In this document: one piece after another, positions 23,090 through 30,815 of the stretch | How positions within the stretch are numbered: the first letter of the stretch is position 1 | How the letters are laid out: every line of letters begins with the position of its first letter | Origin: Nocardia amamiensis NBRC 102102 | GTDB lineage: Bacteria > Actinomycetota > Actinomycetes > Mycobacteriales > Mycobacteriaceae | Direction: 5' to 3' | Assembly: GCF_001612745.1 (NCBI RefSeq) | Contig: NZ_BDBA01000116.1 | Coordinates: 1-40,827, forward strand | Length of the DNA stretch: 40,827 nt | Notes under the pieces: model-generated | Database searches by the model: none | What the model was told of the DNA's origin: nothing | Seen by the model: only the letters and a program-made list of their open reading frames with translations | Translations under genes and position numbers: made by a program

Positions 23090-24363
23090 GCGGCCGCCCC
23101 CATTCCGCCACAGACCGACTCGACGGCGCCGGTGAGAACATGCAGACCCTGGTCCAATTCCTGCTCCGTGATCGTCAACGGCGGAAGCAGCTTCACCACT
23201 TCGTCTGTGGAGCCGGAAGTCTCCACCAGCAGACCACGCTCGAACGCGATCTGGCAGACCTTACCCGCCTGCGAGGGATCCTCGAACACAACGCCGTGCA
23301 CGAGACCCCGGCCCCGTGTCGAGACGCCCGGAAAGTACCCGGCCAGCTCACCCAGGGCGCGTGCGATCTTCTCGCCCTTGGCCTGGGTCGCGGACTGCAG
23401 GGTGTCGTCGGACCAGTAGTGGCGCAGCGCGGTGGTCGCGGTGACGAACGCCGGATTGTTGCCGCGGAAGGTGCCGTTGTGCTCGCCCGGCGACCACTCG
23501 TCCAGCTCCGGCTTGAACAGCACCAGCGCCATCGGCAGGCCGTAGCCGCCGATCGACTTCGACAACGTGACGATGTCCGGGGTGATGCCCGCGACCTCGA
23601 AGGAGAAGAACGGTCCGGTGCGCCCGCAGCCCATCTGCACGTCGTCGACGATGAGCAGGATCTCCCGGGCCGCGCACAGCTGGGCGAGATGCCGCAGCCA
23701 CTCGGCGCGCGCCACGTTGACGCCGCCTTCGCCCTGCACGGTCTCCACGATCACCGCCGCGGGACGGTCGAAGCCCGATGAGGTGTCGTCGAGCACCTTC
23801 TCCATCCACTGGAAGTCGGTGGTGGTGCCGTCGAAGTAGCCGTCGTAGGGCATGTGCGCGGCGTGCACGAGCGGCACGCCCGCCCCCGCGCGCTTGGCCG
23901 CGTTGCCCGTGACCGACAGTGCACCGAGGGTCATGCCGTGGAAGGCGTTGGTGAAGCTGACTATCGTCTCGCGGCCGGTGATCTTGCGCGCGAGCTTGAG
24001 CGCAGCCTCGACGGCGTTGGCGCCGGTGGGGCCGGGGAACTGGACCTTGTAGTCCAGGCCGCGCGGCGCGAACACGGTGTCCCGCAATGTTTCCAGCAGC
24101 TCCCGTTTGGCCGGGGTGGACATGTCCAGGCCGTGGGTGATGCCGTCACCGGCGATGTAGTCCAGCAGCGAGCGCTTGAGCACGTCGTTGTTGTGCCCGT
24201 AGTTGAGCGCACCGGCGCCGGCGAAGAAGTCCAGGTAGTCCTTGCCTTCCTCGTCGCGCAGCCAGCTGCCCTTCGCGGTGGTGAACACGGTGGGCCAGGC
24301 GCGGCAATAACCGCGCACATTCGACTCCAGACTCTCGAAAACGGTGGTGTCGGCGTTGATCAT
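23086..24363 (-). CDS. ectB: Diaminobutyrate-2-oxoglutarate transaminase
   Basis: The 425-residue class-III PLP aminotransferase makes L-2,4-diaminobutyrate from aspartate semialdehyde and glutamate. Visible motifs are ESNVRGYCRAWPTVF near 13-27, the PLP phosphate-site region GPTGANAVEAALKLAR at 111-126, the cofactor Asp in LIVDDVQMGCGRTG (Asp240) and the Schiff-base Lys269 in TLSKSIGGYG. ATG 24363 has GAGGAGG upstream, and the frame continues upstream only as shadow of ectA. Four-base overlaps link it to ectA and ectC. No dedicated aspartokinase gene (ask_ect) is present in the cluster. Confidence 0.95.
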   Translation of the reverse strand: MINADTTVFESLESNVRGYCRAWPTVFTTAKGSWLRDEEGKDYLDFFAGAGALNYGHNNDVLKRSLLDYIAGDGITHGLDMSTPAKRELLETLRDTVFAPRGLDYKVQFPGPTGANAVEAALKLARKITGRETIVSFTNAFHGMTLGALSVTGNAAKRAGAGVPLVHAAHMPYDGYFDGTTTDFQWMEKVLDDTSSGFDRPAAVIVETVQGEGGVNVARAEWLRHLAQLCAAREILLIVDDVQMGCGRTGPFFSFEVAGITPDIVTLSKSIGGYGLPMALVLFKPELDEWSPGEHNGTFRGNNPAFVTATTALRHYWSDDTLQSATQAKGEKIARALGELAGYFPGVSTRGRGLVHGVVFEDPSQAGKVCQIAFERGLLVETSGSTDEVVKLLPPLTITEQELDQGLHVLTGAVESVCGGMGAAA

Positions 24364-24962
24364 CGGTGATCCTCCTCGGTGGTGCGGGCGGTCGGTGCGA
24401 TGCGGTACAGCTCTTCGGGTGCGTGGCTGTCCGGGAAGTCGCCGGCATCGAACAGGGGGCTCGTGGTGATGTCGGCTCCCCTCGCCCTGGCCACCGACGT
24501 GAACATAGCGATGGACGCCGGGTTGTCCGGGGAGATCGTCGTCTCGAGCACCGAAATCCCCTGGGCAGCGACGCTGTTGAGCAAGGTGTGCAGCAGCTCG
24601 GTGCCGATTCCGCGGCCACGCTGTGCGTGATCCACCGCGACCTGCCAGACGAAAACGGTGTCGGTCGCCTGTGGGCGGATGAATCCGATCACGTATCCCA
24701 CAATGTGGCCGTCCACCTCGGCGACCAGCGAGGTACCGGCGAAATCGCGACACCACAGCAAGTAGGCGTAGCTCGAATTGGCATCGAGCACGGCGGAGTC
24801 CTTGGCGATCCGCCACATCGGAGCGCCGTCGCCCAGGCGGGGCGTGCGCAGAACCACGGCCGGCCCGATGTCGTTCCGGGGTGGGGTGGCTCCCAGAGCG
24901 GCCGCGGCGTGTTCGACGCGCGATCGCTCGATCTCCGCTGAGGACAGGGTTGGCAGTGACAT
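24360..24962 (-). CDS. ectA: L-2,4-diaminobutyrate N-gamma-acetyltransferase
   Basis: The 200-residue GNAT enzyme acetylates diaminobutyrate with acetyl-CoA, the second step of ectoine synthesis. Typical segments are LRTPRLGDGAPMWRIAKDS near 38-56, SSYAYLLWCRDF near 63-74, the acetyl-CoA loop QRGRGIGTELL near 114-124 and SPDNPASIAMF near 143. ATG 24962 has GAGGGAG eight bases upstream. It is the first gene of ectABCD. The 84-bp gap to the sensor-kinase gene upstream is AT-richer than its surroundings and contains GAATAAGTACTACT on the coding strand, a plausible promoter area. Confidence 0.95.
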   Translation of the reverse strand: MSLPTLSSAEIERSRVEHAAAALGATPPRNDIGPAVVLRTPRLGDGAPMWRIAKDSAVLDANSSYAYLLWCRDFAGTSLVAEVDGHIVGYVIGFIRPQATDTVFVWQVAVDHAQRGRGIGTELLHTLLNSVAAQGISVLETTISPDNPASIAMFTSVARARGADITTSPLFDAGDFPDSHAPEELYRIAPTARTTEEDHR

Positions 24963-25046
24963 ACAACTCCCTCGTCGGGTCAGTAGTACTTATTCAGGCT
25001 TGCGAAGCGACTTTGAGCTGAAGTGGTCGACTTCTTTACGGTCGTG

Positions 25047-26156
25047 TTACGGATGGATGTCGTCCAACCGAGGCAGGCGCACCACGAATCGCGCGCCGCC
25101 GCCCGGCCGCTCGGTGCAGTCGACCCGGCCGTGATGCGTGGCGACGGTCTCGGCGACCAGCGCGAGGCCGATCCCGGTCCCGCCTGTCGAGCGGCGGCCG
25201 CTGCGCGCGGTCGCGAACCGTTCGAAGATGCGCGTCCGGTCCGCGAGCGGCACGCCCGGCCCCTCGTCGTCCACGGTGACCACCGCGTCGGTGCCATCGC
25301 GGTGCACGGTGACCGCGACCACACCGCCGCCGTGCCGGTCGGCGTTGTGCAGCAGGTTGGCCACCGCGCGTTCCAGCTCCAGCTTGCGGCCCCGCACGAT
25401 GACGTCCTGGTCCACGGTGAGCAGCCGCGCCGGATAGCGGCGATCGGCCAGCGTGTGGGTGAGCAGGTCGCGCACCGACAGCGGCTCGGCGTCGCCGTGG
25501 TGCATGCCCGCCTCCACTCTGGCCAGCGCGAGCAGATCGTCCAGCAGCCTGCGCAGGTGGTCGACCTCGGCGGTGACCAGGCCGACCGCGCGCTGGGAAC
25601 GTTCCGGCAGATCGCCGCGATGCCGATTGAGCACATCGACGCTGGCCATCAGCGTGGTCAGCGGGGTGCGCAGCTCGTGGCTGACGTCGCCGAAGAGGCG
25701 ATGCTCGCGTTCGATGCGCCGTTGCAGCGAGTCGACCATGGAGTTGAACGATTCGACCGTGATGGCCAGGTCCTGGTCCCCGGTGGCCGACAGTCGCAGG
25801 TCCAGGTCGCCGGAGGCGATCCGCGCGGCCGTGCCGGCGAGCTGGTGCAGGGGGGTCAGCACCCGCCTGCTCGCCCACCAGCCGACCGCCGCGCCGATCA
25901 AGGTGACCGCGACGGCACAGCCGATCAGCACATTGCGCAGCAGATCCAGATCGGCATTCAGGTCCCCGGACGACGCGGCGCCCGCGCGCTGCCGCTGCGC
26001 CTCCAGATAACCGCGGCTGATCACGAACACCGACACGACCAGCACCAGCGACATCAACGCGGCGATGGCCGCGAACGCGGCCGTCACACGACCGCGCAGG
26101 CTCCAGGCGCCCGGGCTCCAGCGTGTGGCATCGAAGCGACGCTCAGCGCCGCACAT
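25047..26156 (-). CDS. Two-component sensor histidine kinase
   Basis: This 369-residue membrane kinase has TM1 near 24-48, a very short extracytoplasmic loop, TM2 near 74-95, HAMP near 96-148 and the DHp domain with phospho-acceptor His160 in FGDVSHELRTPLTTL. The ATPase domain has NLLHNADRHGGG (N box), DDEGPGVP (G1) and GGTGIGLAL (G2). The short loop means it probably senses the membrane or an internal signal and not a large ligand. It overlaps the response-regulator gene by 14 bp and lies 84 bp upstream of ectA on the same strand, which makes control of ectoine synthesis a reasonable hypothesis. The DHp layout resembles MtrB/PrrB-type kinases. Confidence 0.88.
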   Translation of the reverse strand: MCGAERRFDATRWSPGAWSLRGRVTAAFAAIAALMSLVLVVSVFVISRGYLEAQRQRAGAASSGDLNADLDLLRNVLIGCAVAVTLIGAAVGWWASRRVLTPLHQLAGTAARIASGDLDLRLSATGDQDLAITVESFNSMVDSLQRRIEREHRLFGDVSHELRTPLTTLMASVDVLNRHRGDLPERSQRAVGLVTAEVDHLRRLLDDLLALARVEAGMHHGDAEPLSVRDLLTHTLADRRYPARLLTVDQDVIVRGRKLELERAVANLLHNADRHGGGVVAVTVHRDGTDAVVTVDDEGPGVPLADRTRIFERFATARSGRRSTGGTGIGLALVAETVATHHGRVDCTERPGGGARFVVRLPRLDDIHP

Positions 26157-26853
26157 CGAGGCGGTAGCCGAGCCCGCGCACCGTCACCACGACGCGCGGG
26201 TCGGACGGATCTCGCTCGATTTTGGTGCGCAACCTGCGCATGTGCACGTCGACGATCCGCTCGTCACCGAAAAACCCACGGTCCCAGACGCGTTCGAGCA
26301 ATACGGTGCGGCTGAGCACCCGGCCGGGTGACTCCGCCAGCTCACACAGCAACCGGAATTCGGTGAGCGTGAGCCGGATCTCCTCGTCGCCGCGGCGCAC
26401 CACGCCGCTGTCCTGCGCGAGCACCAGCGGAGCCGTGTCGTCGGCCTCCAACACCATCTCTTGCGGCGTCTCGCGCTCGGCCGTGAGCCGGGCGCGCCGT
26501 CGCACCGCGCGCATGCGCGCGGTGATCTCCTTGATCTCGAACGGCTTGGTGACGAAATCGTCGGCGCCCGCCTCCAGCGCGGCCACCACGTCGTGGGTGT
26601 CGTCGCGAGCGCTGACCACGATGATCGGCACGTCGTGGTCGCGGCGGATCTCCCGGATACATTCGAATCCGTCCATACCGCCGAGCATCAGATCGACGAT
26701 CATCACATCGGGCACGCCATTGCTGCGCAAATGGGTCAGCGCGTCCTCGGCTTCCTGCGCCTCGTCGACGTCGTAGCCCTCATCCTCCATCGCCAGGCGT
26801 AACGCCCCACGGACCCGGTCGTCGTCTTCCACGATCATCAGGTTTGCGCTCAA
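26143..26853 (-). CDS. OmpR-family response regulator
   Basis: The 236-residue regulator has a receiver domain with the acidic pocket EDDD at 9-12, phospho-acceptor Asp54 in MIVDLMLGG, and the conserved Lys in FVTKPFE near 105. It is followed by an OmpR/PhoB winged helix (LTLTEFRLLCELAESPGRVL, then RIVDVHMRRLRTKIERDP and VRGLGYRL). I favour TTG 26853, giving (M)SANLMIVEDD, because AAGG lies just upstream; ATG 26874 would add seven residues. It is paired with the overlapping kinase gene. Two palindromes lie about 80-110 bp upstream and may be its own binding sites. Confidence 0.88.
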   Translation of the reverse strand: MSANLMIVEDDDRVRGALRLAMEDEGYDVDEAQEAEDALTHLRSNGVPDVMIVDLMLGGMDGFECIREIRRDHDVPIIVVSARDDTHDVVAALEAGADDFVTKPFEIKEITARMRAVRRRARLTAERETPQEMVLEADDTAPLVLAQDSGVVRRGDEEIRLTLTEFRLLCELAESPGRVLSRTVLLERVWDRGFFGDERIVDVHMRRLRTKIERDPSDPRVVVTVRGLGYRLDVRR

Positions 26854-26933
26854 GACCTTATCCCTTGCAAACATGCGGAAGCGCGTCACGATGCGGACTA
26901 CCGCATCCCCATACCGACGCGACCTTCCGCTTT

Positions 26934-26966
26934 CGAGCAACCTTTGCTCGGTTTCGGGTACCCGAA
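26934..26966. promoter_or_regulatory. Two adjacent perfect palindromes upstream of the response regulator
   Basis: CGAGCAA-CCT-TTGCTCG (26934-26950) and TTCGGGT-ACCCGAA (26953-26966) are separated by two bases. They lie 80-110 bp upstream of the regulator start. Neither is followed by a T-run on either strand, so binding sites are likelier than a terminator. Confidence 0.45.
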
Positions 26967-27284
26967 GTTCCAGCCGGTAAACGTCCGGCAGACCGGCGCG
27001 GGCCCCGCTGGCTCGTCCATAGACGCTATATGCCAGACCGCTCCGTCGGTAATAGGGTCATCGACTGTTGCGCACATGCGCCATCGCGGCAATCCCGCAG
27101 CCCACCCACCCTGTATCCGAGATCCCCTCAGCCGCAGGTTCCTTCCGGTTCGCGGTGGGCAACGGACACACCGCGGCGAATCACAGGGCAGCGACGGAGT
27201 TGGCGATCGCACTGTGCTCGACGCCACTGACACCGGAGGCAGCCTCGGCCGTGACCGGACTCACCCATCGCAGCGGCCCGCAGG
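26967..27284. other. Intergenic region, no gene recognised
   Basis: A plus-strand frame through 27068-27310 reads AVGNGHTAANHRAATELAIA but has no ribosome site and no known motif, and it runs into the next gene on the other strand. I leave it uncalled. Confidence 0.35.
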
Positions 27285-27632
27285 CTACCGCGGCGCCTCC
27301 AGGCGGTTGAAATTGCTCGGCGATCCGTCGGCATTGCGCTCCTGATACCAGAAGCGCAGCTTCCTCGCGTCGAAGGTGGCGAACCATTCGTCCCATCCCA
27401 CCCGGCGCAGCACGGCGCCCCCGTACCCGGGAAAGTCGAATCGCAGCACTCCGAGCCGCCCGTTGTACTCGCTCCCCGGCACGGTCGCGGGCCGGGCGCC
27501 GCGCTGCTGCGCCCAGCGACGGATGACGTCGTGATTCCTCGTGACGGAAATCCCCTTGGCCTGGGGCCGCGACCCAAAGGCACGCGGCCCCACCAGCGGA
27601 TTCCGGGTGCCTGGTCGGCGCTGGTCGGTCAT
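27285..27632 (-). CDS. Small conserved protein of the RRWAxxRGxxPA type (often mislabelled glucan-branching enzyme)
   Basis: The 115-residue soluble protein has the conserved pieces ISVTRNHDVIRRWAQQRGAR, VLRFDFPGYGG, VGWDEWFATFDARKLRFWYQ and SNFNRLE. I recall this arrangement from a widespread small family usually annotated, without evidence, as a 1,4-alpha-glucan branching enzyme; biochemical role unknown. The N-terminal 30 residues are basic and flexible. GAGGAGC lies before ATG 27632. A SigF-like promoter (GTTT-N16-GGGTAG) lies about 50-75 bp upstream on the minus strand, which fits a stress-protein role by association. Confidence 0.7.
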   Translation of the reverse strand: MTDQRRPGTRNPLVGPRAFGSRPQAKGISVTRNHDVIRRWAQQRGARPATVPGSEYNGRLGVLRFDFPGYGGAVLRRVGWDEWFATFDARKLRFWYQERNADGSPSNFNRLEAPR

Positions 27633-27679
27633 GACGAGCTCCTCGAGCCATCGGCATCTGTTGTCCGGCTCCTGACTGA

Positions 27680-27705
27680 CTACCCGAGGGACATACTCCG
27701 CAAAC
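27680..27705 (-). promoter_or_regulatory. SigF-like promoter, GTTT-N16-GGGTAG
   Basis: On the minus strand GTTT (27705-27702) and GGGTAG (27685-27680) are 16 bases apart, 48 bp before the small conserved gene. Confidence 0.45.
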
Positions 27706-27743
27706 TGGTCGGCTGAACCGTCCGTAATCCCAGCATCCAGCCG

Positions 27744-27767
27744 GTTCGGCTGGCAATCGTTGGGTAA
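27744..27767 (+). promoter_or_regulatory. Possible SigF-like promoter, GTTC-N14-GGGTAA
   Basis: GTTC at 27744-27747 and GGGTAA at 27762-27767 lie about 70 bp before the proline-rich gene. The spacer and -35 are imperfect. Confidence 0.3.
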
Positions 27768-27838
27768 CCGGCCGGTGATCGGCCCCTGCGCACGGCGCAC
27801 ATGCCGCGCGGCGCCGATCACGAAAGAGGAGGAGTGCG

Positions 27839-28120
27839 ATGCGCAGTGTCAGCACGGCGCGGCCGGTCCCGGATCCTGTTCCGCCGACGCCCGAGCCGGA
27901 CCCCGTGCCGCCCATCCCGGAACCGGATCCGGTGCCGCCGATCCCGGAGCCGGATCCCGTCCCGTTGCCTCCGGGACCAGGTCCGCTGCCGCCGGTGCCA
28001 GGACCGGTCCCCAGGCCGCCAGGACCGGTGCCGCCGCCGGTGCCCGGCCCCGGCGGACCGTCGCCGGACCCGCAACCACCTGGACCATCGCCGGACCCCA
28101 TGCCACCGAATCCGGTGTAG
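27839..28120 (+). CDS. Small proline-rich repeat protein (PEPDPVPPI repeats)
   Basis: The 93-residue protein is about half proline. After MRSVSTARPVPDPVPPT it has nine-residue repeats of the form PEPDPVPPI, then PGP/PVPGP-type sequence ending SPDPMPPNPV. There is no signal peptide or membrane segment, and the polypeptide should be extended (polyproline II). A very strong AAGAGGAGGAG ribosome site seven bases before ATG 27839 supports the plus strand; the antisense Gly-rich frames lack one. The PE-P-DP pattern resembles proline-rich tails of cell-envelope proteins, but this is free-standing. Function unknown. Confidence 0.6.
   Translation: MRSVSTARPVPDPVPPTPEPDPVPPIPEPDPVPPIPEPDPVPLPPGPGPLPPVPGPVPRPPGPVPPPVPGPGGPSPDPQPPGPSPDPMPPNPV
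27890..27970 (+). repeat. 27-bp tandem coding repeat, three units
   Basis: Units begin at 27890, 27917 and 27944, the last diverging at its end. Each encodes PEPDPVPPI or a close variant. Differences between copies are mostly synonymous (GAG/GAA, GAC/GAT, CCC/CCG), which points to selection on the peptide. Confidence 0.7.
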
Positions 28121-28184
28121 GTAGGCGCACCTGCGCCTCCGCTGCGGCCGTGCGCGGGCCGACGACCCTGCCGCTCAGTAATGC

Positions 28185-28970
28185 TCAGTCGCGCAGCGCC
28201 TGCTCACGCAGGGAATTCAACGTCCTGGACAGGATGCGCGAGACATGCATCTGGGAGACACCGAGGCGCTCGGCGATCTGGTTCTGTGTCAGCGACTCGA
28301 AGAATCGCATGATCAGCACCTGGCGCTCGCGCTCGGGCAGCTCGCCGATCAGCGGTTTCACCGCCATGAAGTCTTCGACCAGGTGATAGGACGGTTCCTC
28401 GGTGCCGAGGCTGTCCAGGAGGGGCAGCGGGGCGTTCTCGATGTCGTCGCCGGCCACGGCGTCGATGGAGGACGACTGGTAGGCGTTGCCCGCGATCAAC
28501 GCCTGGGTCACTTCGACCAGATCGACGTCCAGCTCCGCCGCGATCTCCCTGGCCTTCGGCATCCGGCCGAGTCGCTGCGACAGCGTCTCGACGGTCGCGC
28601 CGATGCTCAACTGGATCTCCTTGGTCCGCCGGGGCACACGCACGGCCCAGGTGTTGTCCCGGAAATGCCGCCGGACCTCGCCCATGATGGTCGGCACCGC
28701 GAACGAGAGAAAAGAAGATCCGCGCGCCACATCGAACCGGTCCGCTGCCTGCACCAAGCCCAGTCGCGCGACCTGCAGCAGGTCGTCGAAGTTCTCGCCG
28801 CGCCCGGAGAACTTCCGCGCGATGTGCTCGGCCAGTGGAAGGCAGCGCTCGATGAGTTCCTGGCGCATCGCCTCCCGGCGTGGATCGTCCGAGGCGAGGG
28901 CTGCGATCTTCTCGAACAGCGGTTCGATGTTGTCGTAGCTGTCGCCGCGCGATCTGGACTCACCTGTCAT
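28185..28970 (-). CDS. sigF: SigF/SigB-family general-stress sigma factor
   Basis: The 261-residue sigma factor lacks region 1. Region 2 contains RKFSGRGENFDDLLQVARLG and FLSFAVPTIMGEVRRHFRDN, region 3 includes PRRTKEIQLSIGATVETLSQ, and region 4 ends with FFESLTQNQIAERLGVSQMH. These are characteristic of the SigB/SigF/SigG group. In mycobacteria SigF controls envelope and stress genes and is held by the anti-sigma factor UsfX/RsbW. ATG 28970 has GGAG at a usable distance; a GTG at 28979 is the alternative. The start overlaps the end of the rsbW gene, so the two are translationally coupled. SigF-type promoters recur throughout the next 10 kb. Confidence 0.92.
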   Translation of the reverse strand: MTGESRSRGDSYDNIEPLFEKIAALASDDPRREAMRQELIERCLPLAEHIARKFSGRGENFDDLLQVARLGLVQAADRFDVARGSSFLSFAVPTIMGEVRRHFRDNTWAVRVPRRTKEIQLSIGATVETLSQRLGRMPKAREIAAELDVDLVEVTQALIAGNAYQSSSIDAVAGDDIENAPLPLLDSLGTEEPSYHLVEDFMAVKPLIGELPERERQVLIMRFFESLTQNQIAERLGVSQMHVSRILSRTLNSLREQALRD

Positions 28971-29391
28971 CCGCGGCACTCCGCACCCAGCTGAAGTCGA
29001 TCACCGTGGGATACCCGCCGAGCATGCCGTCGTAGGAGCCCTGGGCCGCGGCGATCGAAGCGGTCAGGGTCCGCACGATGTGCCAGCCGAAGCCGGCCTG
29101 GCCGATCACCGACTCCGAGACCGCCACCGAGGAGACGTGCACGAACATCTTGTCGGCGTCGTAGGTGAACTCACAGTCGAGCATCGAGCCGGGCACCGCA
29201 TCGAGGATCAGCGAGGTCGCTACCTCGTCCAGAGCGAGCCGGATGTCGGTCACCTCGTCCAAGGCGAAGTCCGCGATCAGGGCGACGGTTTCGGCGAGGG
29301 CGCGCAGCATGGTCAGCTGCTCCGACCGAGCGGGTACCCGCACGCCGACGGTCGTTGTCTCGGTAGAGGATTGGGAAATCCACTCCCCCAT
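28960..29391 (-). CDS. rsbW: Anti-sigma factor of the RsbW/UsfX type
   Basis: The 143-residue protein has the HATPase_c fold of anti-sigma kinases. The N-box helix reads DIRLALDEVATSLILDAV and a glycine-containing segment reads GFGWHIVRTLTASI. The Asn expected four residues after the N-box Glu, which normally holds magnesium, is Ser here, and the downstream His/Tyr of the box are also absent. It may therefore bind SigF without efficient kinase activity; that is inference. It sits immediately upstream of sigF with overlapping ends, the arrangement usual for partner anti-sigma genes. A SigF-type promoter lies about 130 bp upstream, predicting autoregulation. Confidence 0.85.
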   Translation of the reverse strand: MGEWISQSSTETTTVGVRVPARSEQLTMLRALAETVALIADFALDEVTDIRLALDEVATSLILDAVPGSMLDCEFTYDADKMFVHVSSVAVSESVIGQAGFGWHIVRTLTASIAAAQGSYDGMLGGYPTVIDFSWVRSAADDR

Positions 29392-29518
29392 TACCCATCA
29401 CCACCTTGTCCTCGCAGCCGCCGCGGCGGCCTGGATATCGCCAGGTCTTCCCGAGCCGCCGAAACACCGCCCGCCGCGGACGTGAATCGCATAGCCGCCG
29501 CGCTCCTCGGTCGTTGAC

Positions 29519-29543
29519 GTACCCCGCGCCGACTGATCGAAAC
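29519..29543 (-). promoter_or_regulatory. SigF-like promoter of rsbW-sigF, GTTT-N15-GGGTAC
   Basis: On the minus strand GTTT (29543-29540) and GGGTAC (29524-29519) have a 15-base spacer. It lies between the PAS-ANTAR stop and the rsbW start and would make the operon self-activating. Confidence 0.6.
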
Positions 29544-29548
29544 ACTGG

Positions 29549-30232
29549 TCAGTCGGTGTCGATCCGTTCGTGGGCGGTGAGCAACAAGTGGTCGAATTCG
29601 GTACGCAGGCCCACCGTGGTGCCGGTCATCCCCGGCAGGTCGGCGACCAGTCGGGCGGCCAGGGTGCGCAGCTTCACGTTGGTCTCCTGCGACCGCCAGC
29701 TCAGCACTCGGAAGGCCTGCTCGGCGCTGATGCCGTAGACCAGCATGAGTGCGCCTTTCGCCTGTTCGATCACCGCACGGGCGGCGTACAACTCGGGCAG
29801 CGTGTCGTCCAGCGTTTCCTGCCGGTGTTCCTCGAGCGTGTCGGTGACATCGATGTAGTACCCGGACGTGCCGACCACCGCACCGGCCTCGTCCACCATG
29901 CGATCGGCCACCAGGATCACATGGTGGACTTCGCCACCGGTATCGATGATTCGATGACGGCTGGAGAACGGCTCCGCGTAATCGAGCGACCTCGCCAGGG
30001 CACTGGCCACCGCGGCGCGGTCGTCCGGGTGCTTGTGCGCCAACAACAACTCCGTTGTCGGCGTCACCGTCCCCGGGGCGTAACCGTGGATCCCAGCCAC
30101 CTCGTCCGACCACTCCCATCGCTGGTCGGCGAACCAAAACCGAAAACTGCCGACGCTCTGCGGCGTCCCCATCCCGATCACCCGGTCCAGCCCGATGGCT
30201 TCCTTGGGCTGGACCGACCCACTCTCACTCAC
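29549..30232 (-). CDS. PAS-ANTAR transcription antiterminator/regulator
   Basis: The 227-residue protein has an N-terminal PAS domain (SFRFWFADQRWEWSDEVAGI near 26-45, HPDDRAAV near 69, and the C-terminal strand GTSGYYIDVTD near 122-132). A C-terminal ANTAR domain follows (ARAVIEQAKGALMLVYGISA near 150, then SWRSQETNVKLRTLAARL). PAS would sense a small ligand or redox state; ANTAR binds RNA and prevents termination. The start is probably GTG 30232, giving VSESGSVQPKE, although no Shine-Dalgarno is present; GGATAC lies seven bases upstream. It lies between the STAS gene and rsbW-sigF on the same strand and is a paralogue of the ANTAR-only protein at 10227. Confidence 0.82.
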   Translation of the reverse strand: MSESGSVQPKEAIGLDRVIGMGTPQSVGSFRFWFADQRWEWSDEVAGIHGYAPGTVTPTTELLLAHKHPDDRAAVASALARSLDYAEPFSSRHRIIDTGGEVHHVILVADRMVDEAGAVVGTSGYYIDVTDTLEEHRQETLDDTLPELYAARAVIEQAKGALMLVYGISAEQAFRVLSWRSQETNVKLRTLAARLVADLPGMTGTTVGLRTEFDHLLLTAHERIDTD

Positions 30233-30320
30233 AACAGAAGTATCCGTTGCCCGCGCACGCGGTGCGAGCAGATCGGAATGCTTTCTGACGGCGGGCGCGG
30301 ATTCCGTGATCGAGGTCAGC

Positions 30321-30815
30321 TCACGCGTCCAGTGCCGCCCGCATCGAGGGATAGTGCGGGAACAGCGACCGCACTCCGGTGACTTCCAGAGCCCGCTCCA
30401 CTCCCGATCCACCCGCGACGATGCGCAGATCGGGACCGGTGGACACAGCCCTCCGGACCGATCCGAGCCGCACTGCCGCACGCAAACTCATGAATCTGGC
30501 CGCCCTCAGATCGATCACAACGGCATCGCACGGTGACTGCATCGCATGGTCGACCGTGGCGAAGAACTCAGCCGACACGGCGGCGTCCAACTCGCCTTCG
30601 ACGCGGACCACTACACATTCGCGGCGGCGATCCACCCGCTGTGCCCACAAGCGGTTGTCGCGCCTGCGTTCGGGGCCCGAACCGTTGAGATGCATACCGT
30701 CGGCATGCTCTCGTAGCAGAGAAATGGCAGACAAGTCGAACCTCCCATCTGGGGGATTCCAGCTCTCCGCGACGGCTGGGACGAGGGGCGGCGCCGCGAA
30801 TGAATCGGTTGTCAT
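30321..30815 (-). CDS. STAS-domain protein, anti-sigma-factor-antagonist-like
   Basis: The 164-residue protein has a C-terminal STAS domain (VVVRVEGELDAAVSAEFFA, AVVIDLRAARFMSLRAAVRL, then DLRIVAGGSGVERALEVTGV). The first 60 residues are unstructured. In phospho-regulated antagonists the loop after the DL strand carries D-S-S/T-G; here the aligned positions read S-L-R-A. The usual phosphorylated Ser/Thr is missing, so regulation by an RsbW-type kinase is unlikely. Its location two genes upstream of rsbW-sigF suggests it may act as a constitutive or differently controlled antagonist. ATG 30815 is chosen because GGACGG precedes it; it is divergent from the GT4 gene. Confidence 0.78.
   Translation of the reverse strand: MTTDSFAAPPLVPAVAESWNPPDGRFDLSAISLLREHADGMHLNGSGPERRRDNRLWAQRVDRRRECVVVRVEGELDAAVSAEFFATVDHAMQSPCDAVVIDLRAARFMSLRAAVRLGSVRRAVSTGPDLRIVAGGSGVERALEVTGVRSLFPHYPSMRAALDA

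Noticed and set aside
24364..24966. Upstream extension of ectB to about 626 residues
   Set aside because: The extra part is ectA read in another frame; ectB starts at ATG 24363 with a strong ribosome site.
27068..27310. Plus-strand 80-residue frame (AVGNGHTAANHRAATELAIA)
   Set aside because: No ribosome site, no known motif, and it overlaps the end of a better supported gene.
27181..28101. Minus-strand Gly-rich 306-residue frame, possibly a PE_PGRS-like protein
   Set aside because: It is the antisense of the PEPDPVP gene, which has the strong ribosome site, and it runs through another gene.
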